Below, one piece after another: positions 1 through 13,200 of a DNA stretch of 64,000 nucleotides. The notes under the pieces are model-generated. The model was not told the origin of the DNA, did not search any database, and was given only the letters and a program-made list of their open reading frames with translations. The stretch's first letter is position 1, and the number at the start of each line of letters is the position of its first letter. The stretch comes from Physcomitrium patens. Its lineage: Eukaryota; Streptophyta; Bryopsida; Funariales; Funariaceae. Where the stretch lies: NCBI RefSeq assembly GCF_000002425.4, contig NC_037257.1:10854282-10918281 (forward strand), in the 5' to 3' direction. A program made the translations under genes and the position numbers.

Positions 1-495
1 AAAGAAAACATTAATACATCAAGCTGTCTAGGTCAGCTTAAAAATTAGGGGAATAAGGACTAGAAGGAACACTGTTTTTCAACCAAGACTCAATGCAGAA
101 ACCGGCGGAAGCAGAGTAGCGTGAAAAATCCCACTTTTCTAAAAAATACTGCATCGAAGACGTAAAATATGTAACCCCAAGGAGAGCATTTGGGCGACGC
201 AGCGATGATTCTGGTTAGCTTAAACCGGCACAAGAGGGAAAGAATCTTTCTCAAAGTTACACAAAACAAAAAGATGGAGAACCTGATTAACAATGACAAA
301 GGAGCGAAAAAAAGAGGAAAATCAACATGAGGAGTTTCAGCTTATTATTCCAGTGCATTTGAACTAAAATTACAAACCATTATCCATTAGGAGTTGATTG
401 AAGAGCGAGAAATAATATTCAACGTCGTGTGACATCTGCAAGGACGACCAGGATTTACGATTTCGTTAGGGACCATGACTGTACGGTGGTCTTAC

Positions 496-1871
496 CTCTA
501 CTCGACGGTATAGCAAATCAAGAGCTTGCATTGCGTCTCGTTCATCCTTCAACCCCCCCCCAAGCAGACAAGTGAGCTCATATTTCAGAAATAAAAGCAA
601 GTAATCAAAGAAAACTTCATCAGTTTCTCTCAGTATGGTGTACATTTCAGTGCATTCAAAGTCAGAGATAAAAATCATGTTGGAATGCTAAGGTATTCAA
701 CTGTCATCAAAATTCCTCATTCTAGATTACTTTCAAAATGAATCCGATGAATTTCTAAAAATCCAATAAGTACATTTTGGATTTATTTCGAGAATGTACC
801 CCAAATCAAGTTATGGAGCTGACGAGAATAGCAAAGCTCCAGGAACACAGATGACGGAAAGGAAAGACCTTCAAACTGTACATAATATTATAGGAGAATA
901 AACTTACATCATGGCGAGCTAACTCCAAACGATTTCGAATTACTAGAAGTACAAGGGGAGTGAGCTCCCCACTTTCACTTGCTTCCTCAATCATCTGCAA
1001 TGACGAACTTGTGAGAGTTCTTCAAAGAGTAGCTGAAAGATGTACATGGTATTGAGATGAACTTCTCGAAAACAGTTCCAGTAAAAATAACAGGTACTGA
1101 GTAGAAGGAAATAACCAGACACGTTGCACAGAAGACAAGGGATTTGGCACCGACTTCTTCCTCAAATTCCAGGACGTGAATAATTCTAATACCAAGTTCA
1201 GAACCTTTGAAGTTCAATACCTCTTCCACTCCTTCTCCTGATTTTATCATCCTAGCAACAAACTTCCTCGCTTCCGCAACTTCCTGTATGGGATAATCTT
1301 TGAGTTGATTAGCAATGCTGCGATAGACACCCTCCGCCTTTCTTTCCTCCTCTCGTTCGACCTGCCGCCGCCTCTCCAACTGCCTAGATTCCTCTCTCCG
1401 CGCCTCCTGCCATTCCTGCGAACAAAATCAATTGCTGTTATTTATTCGAAAGGGTGGGAGTCGATGAATTTAGCGTACAGCACTATGACAATCGCTGGAA
1501 GAAATTAACTAACCTCATCATCTTTATGAACCTCACAAATTTCAACATCTATGACGTCTTGCCGTGTATCGGTCGGCAAGCATAGCAAGCGCCAGCGTTG
1601 ACGATGGCATGAGGATGACTGAGGTCGATAAGAGGTGGAACCTAACCACATCAATTGATATGAGGAAGAAAAGGAGGTGAGAGATAACCCAAAAAATGAG
1701 AGGTAATGCAAACGCAAATTGACAAAAGAAGGATGCGTTCATGACAAGTGGGAGGACGAAAAACTCACAAGAGACGGTAAGGGTGGGGTAAATGGAGGTG
1801 GGGGTGCGCGATGTAGAGTAAAGGGAAAGAGAGCAGAAGGAAGAGAGTGCGCAATTGAATAAGCAGGCCAT
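496..1871 (-). CDS. PAC: PALE CRESS-like plastid protein, N-terminal 188 codons (3' part off the window)
   Basis: Five minus-strand exons join in frame: 1871-1769, 1641-1514, 1415-1221, 994-908, 546-496, all with GT-AG introns. The product begins with a Ser/Thr-rich, acid-poor leader of about 50 residues that looks like a chloroplast transit peptide (MACLFNCALSSFCSLSLYS). Next come an acidic stretch, a charged helix (EWQEARREES, then ERRR/EREEERKAE) and the conserved segments ARKFVARMIKSGEGVEE, IEEASESGELTPLVLLVI and DERDAMQALDLLYRRVE. These match my memory of the plant PALE CRESS family, needed for plastid rRNA processing and chloroplast development. The expected C-terminal half (after LYRRVE) is not in positions 1-495, so the gene continues off the left edge or is cut short. 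It is transcribed away from the PRL1-like gene. The family call is from memory and the first exon is the least certain part. Confidence 0.62.
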
Positions 1872-2223
1872 GATAATCCTCTCAAACCGAACTGCAAATT
1901 CCTCAAAGTCTATGTAAACCCCTCTAAACCCCTGAAGCAGAAGCTGTGAATTCCACCAACAGAACTCTATCCAAAGATTCCAAACACTCTGACAACAGTT
2001 TCCTACAATTCCTCACTGTTTTGCCGCTTGTCGGAGGCTAATGGATGGATGAACTCTTCCCGTTGAGTTGGGTTTCGCGGTTGAGAACAGTGTGAAAGTT
2101 TTATCAGTGAGGGTTGGGAGTTTTCGCGCTTGGGTGGTAGCGTTCATGCGCGGGGACGTCTTCTATGATTAGGGTTTTCTCATCCTTTGGTTTGTTGCCG
2201 AGAGTGCAGCAAGTCTCGTTTCG
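1872..2223. promoter_or_regulatory. Shared divergent upstream region of the PAC-like and PRL1-like genes
   Basis: Only 352 bases separate the two start codons, so both 5' leaders and promoters must lie here or overlap. No clear TATA box is visible. If the PRL1 transcript starts far enough upstream it carries a nine-codon upstream reading frame at 2146-2172 (ATG to TAG) before the main ATG at 2224. The region is CT/GA rich, as is common for plant housekeeping promoters. Confidence 0.5.
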
Positions 2224-5200
2224 ATGCTGACCACAGGAGGAGGCGGCACTGCGGTGTTGGAGCCTGTGCAGCCTGTGCAGTCCGTGGAGCCTGTAGAGCC
2301 TCAGTCGCTGAAGAAGCTTTCTCTCAAGTCTCTAAAGCGGGCTTTGGATATCTTCGCTCCCGTCCATGGCGACCGCATTTCTGCAGTACCCGAGGGGTAC
2401 ATGTTTCTTACTGATTCGTTGGAGATTTCACTGCTGCTTATTCTAAGAATTTCATTGGTTTTGCACTGATCCCTGGTTGCGATACAGGGTATTTTTTGCA
2501 GGCTGGTTGACGGTAGTCGGTGTATTGGTTTAAGAATCAGTTCAGGAAGAAAATTAGGTCACTATGAGGACGCTTGTGGTTCTTTCTTACACGTGGTTTG
2601 TCTTCGTTTTGATCCATTGGTGGCTTTATCTGAAGCAGGAGCAAAATTCGCGTCACCTGCAAGGTAAGGCCTGTCCTCCTCACTCTGTTTCGTACTCTTA
2701 ATCACTGTTCTCGTTACGTTGATCTGATGATGTGGAGAAGTCGTCAGTTCACAAACCCTCGGATCTGTATTGAGATCTCTTGTGCAATGGTTTAGGATTT
2801 AGTAGTTGCTAGTATATATGGAGGGTTTCGGGTGCTATTTTTTGATGGGAGTCTACAGAATCGTTCGAATAACTTCAGCACAGATAACATACTGTCATCA
2901 TCGTACTTCAATGGTCGAAATCATGCAATGTTCATGCCACATTTAATGTTGGTGTTATGGTTCTTCTAATTGTGTTTTAATGTCCGAGGAACAATTCATG
3001 CAGGTGAATGACGAGTATGTAGTTGTCAAGGACATGCCGGTGCCTAGCACGAGGGAGGGTGGTGGTGCAAAGCTTGGAGATAATGGCCTTCAAAGCTTGC
3101 GAGTCCCTGCGCCAGAACAACCTGGTACAAATGCAGGTATTTTCTATTTTCTGTCTTGTCTCTTTTGTTTTTGTTTTTTACTCGATATGTTATATCATTT
3201 CGGTCTTCTCACGGACGAGACTAAAGAATGGAGTGCCATCGTTCTTCAAAGTTGCATCATCTGCTTATCAGTGCGAAGAAGTAGACTTCGATGAATGAAA
3301 TATGGTAGCCTTATTTATATTAACGGCATTATTCCAACCAATGTGGCGTGGTTTTCAAGTATCGCGGCGTTGGAGTTGTGAATCAAATCGAGGAAGTGCA
3401 CGTCTTAGTCATAGAAAAATGTGTGTCGACACAGCGTTTAGAATAAGCATGAACGAAACCCTAGATGTATCATTCAAAGACTGAAGCCAGTAACCGGTTC
3501 TTGAAGTTCATTCTGTAGCATGTTTTGAGGCTCTTTTCTTTCTTTTTTCTTTTTCTTGCATCTAGGATATGCTAATTATGCTGTTACTGTTCTCAGGATC
3601 AGCATCGGGAAAAGTGGGCGGCAAGCAACTTGCGTTGGTGCCTGCTCGAGTCCAACCTCCAGCTGCAGCTCCAATTGTTGGAGCCGCTCCTGCAGTCCCT
3701 GCAGTGGATCGCACTTCTACTGCAATTACAGCGGCTGATCGGTATGTGATTTCCACAATACTCAGTTTTCTATAATACTTGTGTTTGCATTACGGACAAG
3801 AGTGTGAAAGGGTCTTCGTTGCGTGGTACTCAGACATTTGATCGAAAGCAGTGAAATTTTGAAAGGAATACTGTGATAACTTACATATTTGGTTCAAGCA
3901 GGTATCAACCAAGTGCTGCAGTAATGAAGAGGCTCCCAAGTAAATGGCCAAAGCCTGTCTGGCATCCACCTTGGGTAAACTACAGGGTAAGTATTTCAGT
4001 CATGAGCTTGTATATTCCTTAACAGTGAGGAGATTTCAATATTCTGGATGTTACTTTGTGGTGATCAATGGGCTTTTATTGCTGAGTTTTTGTGACTAAA
4101 TCTTGTGGAGCATTGCAGGTCATCAGTGGGCATTTAGGGTGGGTGCGATCAATAGCATTTGATCCTGGAAACGAGTGGTTTTGTACTGGCTCAGCTGATA
4201 GAACCATCAAGGTGTGATGAATTAGTTGACCTGCCAGTAAATTGTTTTCTTGCATGCCCTAAGATGCTTCAAAGTTTTGGTCATTTCATGCGATGTTCTG
4301 AGGTAGTTGGATATAGTATGGTTTCCTTTACTGCGTTTCGCTTTGATTCGTCCATAGGCAAGAGCCAACTCTTTGCTTTGTTGTCGTCGTCGTCGTTGTT
4401 AAAATTAAAAGATGATTTTTTACCAAAGCTTGGTTGCTGAGAGTATAGGACGTTGTTTTGATTCCCTATAGATTTGGGACAGTGGAACTGGACAGCTCAA
4501 GCTGACTTTAACTGGTCACATTGAGCAAGTTCGAGGTACGTCAAGTCATTAGGTCAATTGCGCTCGCTTTTGAATCGACGATGAAATCCCATTTAATGGT
4601 ACATGCTTATTTCTTCACTCTTTTCTGATCCAGATGCAGAGGTTAAAGGTACATGAGTGGATGTTGAACAGGTCTCGCAGTGAGTGCTCGACATCCTTAC
4701 ATGTTTTCAGCTGGTGATGATAAGCAAGTCAAATGCTGGGATCTTGAGTACAACAAGGTGTGTTCTGGCTCCTTTTAAGCATATTAATGCGTAGCCTTTA
4801 CTTGGCTCTGAGTCAGAGGTCATTTCAAATGTCATTTTCTGAGACTCTACTCTGGGATATGGGTTTGCTCAGGTTATACGTTCATATCATGGACACTTGA
4901 GTGGAGTTTACTGTTTAGCGCTTCATCCTACACTTGATATTCTTATGACTGGTGGTCGAGACTCAGTGTGTCGGGTAAGAACCTCATTCTTCCGTCTTTT
5001 AACGATGCATTATTTTATATCCTTATGCTGTGATTTTTATAGATTAGAGTTTTGAAGTTCTCAGCAGCCAATATTTAATTGCACAGGTATGGGATATGAG
5101 AACCAAGGCTCAGGTGTTTGCGCTATCAGGACATGAGAATACGGTCTGTTCTGTGATTACACAGGCCACTGTAAGTCCCCTAATTAGCCTCTTTTATTCT

Positions 5201-6777
5201 TTCATGGACAAATTCCTTAGACTCGTCACACCCACTGTCTCCATGATTTGGTTTGTGAAATAATTTTCAGTCCTTTAGAATGAGTACGTCGAAGTTCTCT
5301 CTGTCTCGTTGAGTCAAATTGATAGTGTGTGTAGGTCCGTGCCTCGACAGTGCACTGTCGCACTTTATGTCAGTTCGTGGTTGTGAGCAATTTTTTGCCT
5401 ATGAATTTGATGTGAATAGGGGCATTTTTGTACACGTGAAGAAAGAGTTCTCATTGTATGATCAGATGTTACACCTCTAAATGCTTGTACTTCTGCACAG
5501 ACCTCTAACTTGTTGCACTCGTTTATTGACCTTAAAATCTCAGGACCCACAAGTTGTAACAGGATCACATGATACCACAATCAAGCTGTGGGATCTTGCT
5601 GCGGGTATGTAATCAATCCCTTCCTGATGTATCTAAGCCCGTTTGAAGTTAGTAGAATTAGTTTTCATCTGCTATGCTACCAGTGTTGGAGCTTAAGTTT
5701 TCCACTTAGCAAAGATTAAAAGTTACTGAAATGAGTCTTTGTTAAGCACCTTATTTTTTTCATGTTATCGTGCAATTTACACAGGTAAAACTATGTCGAC
5801 TTTAACATTTCACAAGAAGTCTGTGAGAGCATTGGCGATGCATCCTTTTGAGTAAGTTTCACTTCTTTATTTACGGTGATGATTAGTCCTTCTTTTTTAC
5901 CGTGTTATGTTTCTGAAGTGATCGGTGTCCGATTTTACGTCTAATTAGACCAAATGTTGTACCCATTTGTTGTTTAACAATGGTCAACTTTTCTTGTTAT
6001 ATGTTCAGTACGATTGGTTTACTAAGTTCTTTTTGCGAGTGTTTGAGTGAGTGGATATTATTGCATGAGAGTTGATGGGCTTTAAGTGGGGCGTAAAGTT
6101 ATTTTGCCTTACTATGTTATTCATTTTTGCTTGAACAGACACACCTTCACCTCAGCTTCAGCAGACAACATAAAGAAGTTTCGGCTGCCCAAGGGAGAGT
6201 TTTTACATAACATGCTGTAAGTGTTCTTTGCGAAACTTAATCAGGTGCTATGTTCATATTGTCTGCATTCATCTTTTGGAGTATCATCCTTGATGTGCCT
6301 TATCCATTCAATAGTTTTCTAAGTCAGCTACAACTCCTGTTCGTGACGGTTGTCGCAGTAAGTTTTTCGGTTCAAACTGTTGACGTGGTCAGTCTGTTTA
6401 TATGGTACTTATCTACACATTTATAAATATGTTGAACTTTTTTTGAGGCTTATGGAGTGCTCTGGTTTTGCATCCTTCAAACACAGATCTCAGCAGCGCA
6501 CAATCGTTAATTGCATGTCTATCAACGAGGACAATGTTATGGTGTCAGCAGGTTTGCACGACAGTTCTATTTTTAGATTTCTTTTTCTCAATCCAAAATT
6601 ACATTCCCAACATAATCGCCATCTATTTCGGATTATACTTCAAATAGAGGTTTCCTAATGTTGAAAACTGACGTGCAGGTGATAATGGAAGTATGTGGTT
6701 TTGGGACTACAAGAGTGGGCACAATTTTCAGCAAGCGCAGACAATTGTGCAGCCTGGTATGCTACCATTTTCCTTTG

Positions 6778-6808
<31 letters not shown>

Positions 6809-7201
6809 CATGCTTTCCGTGCGAGGAGACTTTTGGAATTGCCCCACATCTGAATATTATGGCTTTTGGAATTATTTCTTTTGCTGTATAAGGAGACGAC
6901 GGATGACATAATGTGATGATACACTGTCGTACACGACCTTGATTTATCATGCATGTGCTACTATTTTCTTTTTATCGTGGTAACAGCACATTGACTAATG
7001 AACTTTATGCACTGCAATGGTTTTGTAGGGTCTTTGGATAGCGAGGCTGGAATCTATGCTCTTTCATTTGATCAGACAGGCTCTCGGTTGATCACCTGTG
7101 AAGCGGATAAGACCATCAAATTTTGGAAGGAAGATGAGTCAGCCACCCCAGAAACACACCCTATCCACTTTAGACCGCCGAAGGAAATGCGTCGGTTCTG
7201 A
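2224..7201 (+). CDS. PRL1: PRL1/PLRG1-type WD40 protein (MOS4-associated/NineTeen complex)
   Basis: Sixteen exons: 2224-2396, 2639-2663, 3004-3136, 3597-3741, 3902-3986, 4119-4211, 4472-4535, 4672-4757, 4873-4974, 5087-5170, 5544-5604, 5785-5851, 6139-6216, 6487-6551, 6679-6756, 7029-7201. They give 503 residues; Arabidopsis PRL1 has 486. The N-terminus holds the conserved [14 protein letters not shown]-like helix and a SKIRVTCK segment; [10 protein letters not shown] precedes about seven WD40 repeats from residue 188 ([48 protein letters not shown], and so on), and the end is [11 protein letters not shown]1 is a nuclear, spliceosome-associated protein and a DDB1-CUL4 adaptor candidate; in Arabidopsis it affects splicing, immunity, sugar and stress responses. 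The ATG at 2224 directly precedes the conserved N-terminus. Exon 2 is a 25-nt microexon required to keep frame. I see no damage. Confidence 0.96.
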
Positions 7202-9333
7202 TAGTGCTTCACGAAACTTCCTTGTGAGAATCAGGGGGTATTCGTGCGTGGTTATCTATTGTTTAATTGGTCACTGATCAATTTTGTGAGGAGGTTGGGA
7301 CATTTTCCTCTCATTTTGTTTTATCCAAATGCTTGTGGCATTGTGTACATTAGAAATATTTTCACACAAGCTTGGTTTACACTCCACTGCCGATGTAGTT
7401 GAAATCATTTCACCATGAGCAAGCAATTCATGTCATGCACATCTGTTCATTCAATCAACAACCATGTAAGATTAGTTCCTCCTGCAACTTCTTGAAACTC
7501 AGTTAACATTCAACAGTAAACCAGATGTAGATTGGCTTGAGTGAAATATCCTTTAAGTTTATTTTCCATCATTGCTAACCCTGATGCAATGAACTCGTGC
7601 TGGTCTAGAGTTGTGTCTTCTCTTACCAGAAGTCAATGTCCATCCACACAACACAGGCTCTCCAGATCTCTTCTTCACCTGAAAAATGAGGCTGCCCCCT
7701 TACCTCAACCAGCCCTTCACCCAACCTCTATCCATGAAAACTCTCAGGTGGCGCAATCTCTTAAATTCGTTTTTTTATACAAGCTCTAGTTATAGCCCAT
7801 AACTATCAGCTGAAAGCCAATGATTGATTCAATTAGCTTGGCTATACCATACAATATGTGATACTTGAAGTATGTAAGTCAAAGAATTTTGATACTACAT
7901 ACTTCAAATATTTTTTTCAATATAAGTCATACAAATAAATGTAAAATTTTTATGTGCACTGCTCTTTATTGTGTGGAGCTACTGCTTTTGTCTACTAAAA
8001 CAATACTTTGCAAGTTATCTACACAATCCAAGCAACAAAAACAAACTTTGGACAAAAATGTAAGTCTGAAAATCAAACGAGGATAGAAATTTAATTATAA
8101 TGGTAAAAACAAAGTCACAAGAGTAATTTGGCCACAAGAGTAATAAATGACTGAAGTAAACAAGGTTGTGAAAAGTGAAAGGAACTAAATTTATACAAAA
8201 ATCAATTCATACACTATGATTAGTATTCCTCTCTCAATTTGTACAAACAAATGCAGAATATGCAATGGACCAACATGCAAGGATAAGAATCAACATGAGA
8301 ATTGCACATTGGGTTTGGAGGGTGAACCCAACACTACATCATATCCTCCTTCACCAGCAGGATCCCACATGTCATTCATGCGTCACCAGGACCCTCATCT
8401 TGCCAATTTTATCAGAACAAGAGTGAAGTGGAAGGAGACAAATAAATAAACAAATAATAGAAATATAAAAGTTAATACACACATGTGAGTGTGTAATTGA
8501 ATATGTGGTTACATATATATATATATATATCTACACACACACACAATTAAATAAGATATATATATACAAGTGAGGAAGGTCACCCTTTCCATCTGTTATA
8601 GAAATGGAAAGAAATAATTAGTACTAATAGAATTTCAATATCCTGTTCACGTTGATGGAGAGGTTTAAGATGATATAGTGATTATGTTTATGATTATTAT
8701 TCATACCCTGATTGGAAATTGCAAACGCCAATTAATGGGCTCCGGTGAAGTATTAATCATCAAAAGCGCAGTCGATTACACACAGATAGACTCTCACACA
8801 CACAGTAAATCTTCATTTAGACTGGTGGTTGACGGTATCGGTGATGGCTTCCTGGCTCACTCCGTATGACGCCTTCCAGCAATCGACTTGAAGCGGGTGG
8901 GTTTCGGGGGCCCAAGTCTATCTCTCACTAGAGTCGCGGCCAACACCCATGCTAGTCCAGTCCACAACACTAAAAAGCACCGTTCTTATGGCAGCATTCA
9001 AATGCATCCCCCCCCCCCTCGATTCGATTTTCTCATCATTGACTGTGGTTGGCTGCACCTCTGAAGCCGCGCCTCGCCTCGCCTCGCGTCTGATGATTGA
9101 TTGAGGTTTGCTGTGCTTGTCAGACCTTGTTAGAGATAGTAATTAAGGGTGATTATTCGTTGTTTGTGAGCTTTTCGCGTGTGCGATCCAGGGGTTAGGA
9201 TTCAGGAAGCTGGAGACGACGCGGGGCGGTGGGCGCTGTAGCTCTGAGAGGCTCCAGGTTTGACTTCTTGTGGGATTATGAATTAATAACATAATTTTTG
9301 GATATGGGGTGGTGCTGATGGTGGTGGGAGTTC
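7202..9333. other. Intergenic: PRL1 3' region and AT-rich spacer
   Basis: No supported gene. The first few hundred bases are probably the PRL1 3' UTR. Further on the DNA is AT-rich with a TA/CA microsatellite around 8512-8545. Around 8870-9100 it turns GC-richer, with a cytosine run near 9010, which probably marks the start of the upstream region of the lipase gene. Short open frames here have no recognisable family and no splice-consistent extension. Confidence 0.6.
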
Positions 9334-9382
9334 TTTTTTTTTTTTTTTTTTTCTTTTTTTTCCTTCTTCTCTCTCTCTCTCT
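9334..9382. repeat. Poly-T / CT microsatellite
   Basis: A run of about 18 T, then further T-rich sequence ending in (CT)n. It lies roughly 0.9 kb before the lipase start codon, probably in its promoter or 5' leader. CT tracts of this kind are common around plant transcription starts; no function can be assigned from sequence alone. Confidence 0.85.
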
Positions 9383-10234
9383 GGTTACCCTAATTGGAGA
9401 GTGGAAGGATTTTGAGACAATGACATGTTTTTTGGGTTTGGAGAGATGGGGATGGTGAGATGAGTTTCGTGGATCTCGATGTGTGGAGTTAGGGCGAGGG
9501 TTGGCACTCGGTATCGACCAAGAGAGAGATTCACGGACAGGGAGAGGGCGAGATGAGATCGTGTAATGATAGAGTAGCAATTCGAATTGTTGCTAATTAG
9601 CTTTAACCCGCGAGTGAGTGTGGAAGCGGTGTTGATTCAGGGCTGGGTAATTTTTGTTAGTTTTTGCTACGAGGATGTTGACGATGAGAGTCTAGGTAGA
9701 TGGTTCTAGTCCACGCGGTTCGCGTGAGTGTATGGTTGATTTCATAGGTTTGGAATATAGCCCCTTGTGCATGCTATAGGGTTTCATTTATTTTTTTGAT
9801 ATTACAGGGGCGCTTGATTGTAGCCTTGCAGAAGGGAATTGAAAGGAGCTTTGATATTAGTGGAATTAAAGGTGAGTGAGGATAGGGTGTTGGCAATTCG
9901 ATTGCGCATAGGGATTGTTGAGCACTACAAGAGGGGCGTGTTTGAGGATCGATGGTCCTCTCTTAGGCTTTCGAAAGTGCTGTATAGTATTTTTTTGATT
10001 GAATTTTTCCTTCTTGTCGATTGCCCGAATTTCGACGATTATTTTTTACGACGATGAGGGTTCCTGTCCATCTTGTTCTTAGTAGAGGCTATTACATGGA
10101 GAGCAATTCGATATTCGATGTTAAGGTATTCTGGTCTTGTGTGAGAGAATTCATTGCCTTTCGTTGCTGTGTGTAGGGTAAAGTAATAATGCTTTTTAGT
10201 AGCCGTTTTATTGGATGACCTCTTCGCCCAAGGG
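9383..10234 (+). promoter_or_regulatory. Probable promoter and 5' leader of the class 3 lipase gene
   Basis: Moderately GC sequence without a coding exon of its own. A possible 5'-leader intron is suggested by AAG|GTATTC near 10125 and a TTTTAGTAG acceptor near 10202, but this is weak. An upstream ATG at 10215 opens a 20-residue frame that ends at 10277, past the main ATG at 10235 and in another frame. Confidence 0.4.
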
Positions 10235-13200
10235 ATGGCGTCAACGGCAATGGCAGGGGCTGCAGGGGCAGTTGTAGTCCTTTATTACACAGGTTGGGGT
10301 AATCCCTGGGGTGGACAACATCGCGATTCAAACGATGGGGGAGAGTCGGTGTCATTGTTGAGTGGAAGCCAGAGACGGTTGAGTGTGACATCAAGACCGC
10401 CCTCAACTTGGTTTGAAGCTCTCGCTACTATCGCAGAGACCCTGCGATTTACGTACTCTGAAACTCTTGGGAAGTGGCCCATCGGTGATCTGGCTTTTGG
10501 AATCAACTATCTTCTACGTCAACAGGTGCGTGGTTGTCCTGTTCGAACATGACTTGTGTCATCGCATTCTGACTGCAGAGCTCAATTAGGACACTTGTTG
10601 GTGTTGAAATTGCCACTTCTTAATAACTTCTCACAGTTTTTATCTGCTTGTTGGTTGGGGGATCAATAGGACAAAGATTTCAGACACTTGGAACTGGTGG
10701 CGAGATTGTAAGGCTTGCTCTTAAGAACTTAGGGCTGGTGTTATGTGTACAGGGCCAGTTAAATGTTGCCAGTGTGTTCGCTGCGGATGAGAATCAGCAG
10801 CTGCGTGGCCCTGCTGTGGTGGGAGAGATGAAGGAGTTGCTGAGACTCCTGACTGTATGCATGCACTTTTCAAAGAAGACTTTTCCTCATTTTCTTGAGG
10901 TTACGGGTTTTACGAGGGATCAAGTTTTGCTTGAAGAAGGGAGGGCTGGGGTAAGATATGCAGGGCATTTGATGGTTGTTTTGTAGCATCACTTCCGAGC
11001 AAGTATGTTCCTGGTGATCGCCTGATAATTTCTTATCGTATTCACTGTATTGAGTGAAATTTCTGAATGTGCAGTTACTGAAACCAGCATTCACGGTGTT
11101 AGTGGACCATCAGTCCGAATCCATACTGCTTCTGATTCGAGGAACGCACAGTATGAAAGACACTCTGACAGCGGTCACAGGTTCTGTGGTGCCTTTCCAT
11201 CACACTGTAATGGATGATGCCGGTATCAGTAATTTGGTATTGGGTTATGCTCACTGTGGAATGGTAGCAGCTGCACGATGGATTGCTCAACTCTCCACAA
11301 ATATTCTTATGAAAGCTCGCGACGATTACCCTACTTATCAGATTAAGGTTCCTTAACTATTTCCTAATCTCATTTATGTTGTGAATCTACGAAAATCTGT
11401 TTTGGTGTAGTAAATGAGATCAGTATGAATTGTGGTATTATTGTGAACTTAAGGACTATGAGGATTTCTCCAATTTTTCTTCTTAAGTGACATTTTTACA
11501 CGTTCTTTGGCTTTGTAGGTTGTGGGACATTCTCTGGGCGGTGGAACTGCTGCGTTGCTTACATACATTCTTAGGGAGCGTCAACCTCTTGGCTCAACTA
11601 AGTGTGTCTCTTTTGCACCCGGTATGGTGTTATTGGTATGGTGTTATTGTATGCAGTCACCGTCGTTTATATTTTATGTTTATTTGGATTACAAGCTCTA
11701 CAACTTCTACGAGGTCGCTGAAAATGTTGTACAAGTATTTGAGCATTCAAGTTACATCCTGGCGGGAAATTGTTGCTAACTAGGATGTCTTTGTGATTAC
11801 AGCAGCATGCATGACCTGGGAATTGGCCGAGTCAGGTGCCTCTTTTGTGACCACAGTTATCAATGGTTCAGATCTGGTCCCGACCTTCTGCTCTGCCTCT
11901 CTTGATGATCTTCGCGCCGAGGTTTGCACGTCTTTCTTACTTTAATGATCCAGACTGAAAGCTATAACACGGCTCAAACAAGTATCTAATTACGCTACAG
12001 AAACTAACCATGTATATCTATGAATGCAGGTGACAGCTTCTGCTTGGGCGAATGACTTTCGCGAACAGATAGAAAGAACACGGATATTAAGAACTGTCTA
12101 TCGATCCGTCACTGCGTTGAGCAGCCGGATACAGTCTTTGGCCAAACTTTCGCGAGCTACGTTACCATACTCGACCCTCATGTTTAGTCGAGCTGCCCGA
12201 ACCGGAGCAGCTGGTGCCAGCATGATTTGGCGACCTGTCTCCAGTGGTACTCAGGTAATTCTGCCCTGCCCGGTTTCTGTGTTGGTGGTTTTATTGTTTT
12301 CTTCTGCCAATTTTTTAGAACATGACATTTATATGGAATTTGTGTTAAAGTGCTGCATTGATGTATGCACCAACTGTATCCTGGTTGGAGTTTCGATTTT
12401 AGACTAAGACATTCGAGGTTCGTGTTGGGTGTGAACATAGGTTGTAATGAAGCAGGCTCAGAATGTAGCCCAAGCTGTGGTCCGTAGACCCGACTTTTCA
12501 AGTTGGTCCTGCATGGGTCCTCGCCGTCGAAATGTTGTATCCACTGGCAATGCAGGGTTGGAGGAAAATACTGCTTCAGTCGTCGTCAGTGACAAAGAGA
12601 AAGTGGATTACTGTAGAGATATTGCAAACGTATGTAGTACCAGTGCTGCGGGCATCAGCACTGCTGATGATGGCCAAGGTCAACAATCAGCAGGTACATA
12701 TTGGGCTATGCTTTTGATTTTGAGTTTTGAATTTTCGTTAGAAATGAAATAAAATATATGTTTCTTGTCATGCTCACTTTGCATCTTCCTGGTTTCGGTT
12801 GTTATTGCTTATTAATGCTTGATCATTTTTCTCAAGATATTATAAATACGTCCTTGATGCAAATACAATGAGTACTATTGCTGCTACAATAGGAAAAATG
12901 TGCCGACACTAAAATATGTTTCCTTACTATGCTCATTTGACCTCGCAGGTGAATATTCGGAGTCTTACAGGCAAATGTTGCGTGATGGAAACGACACTCG
13001 GAAAGAGTTTTTCTCAGGCCTCATACAAGAGGGTGATCTGGAGCAAGATCTTGAGCATGATCACATGGCTTCTGCTAGTGGTTTAGAAGACCTTGGTGAG
13101 GACCTTCTGTGGCAACAGTTGGCCCAGGAGCTACATCGCCAGCAGGAGAGACAAGCTTCTTCTTCCCCAAGTGAAGAAGAGGCCGCAGCAGCTCGTGAGA

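Noticed and set aside
9143-9580. Minus-strand frame of 145 codons with a poly-Lys run
   Set aside because: Created by the poly-T/CT microsatellite; no family, no splice-consistent extension, and it lies in the presumed lipase leader.
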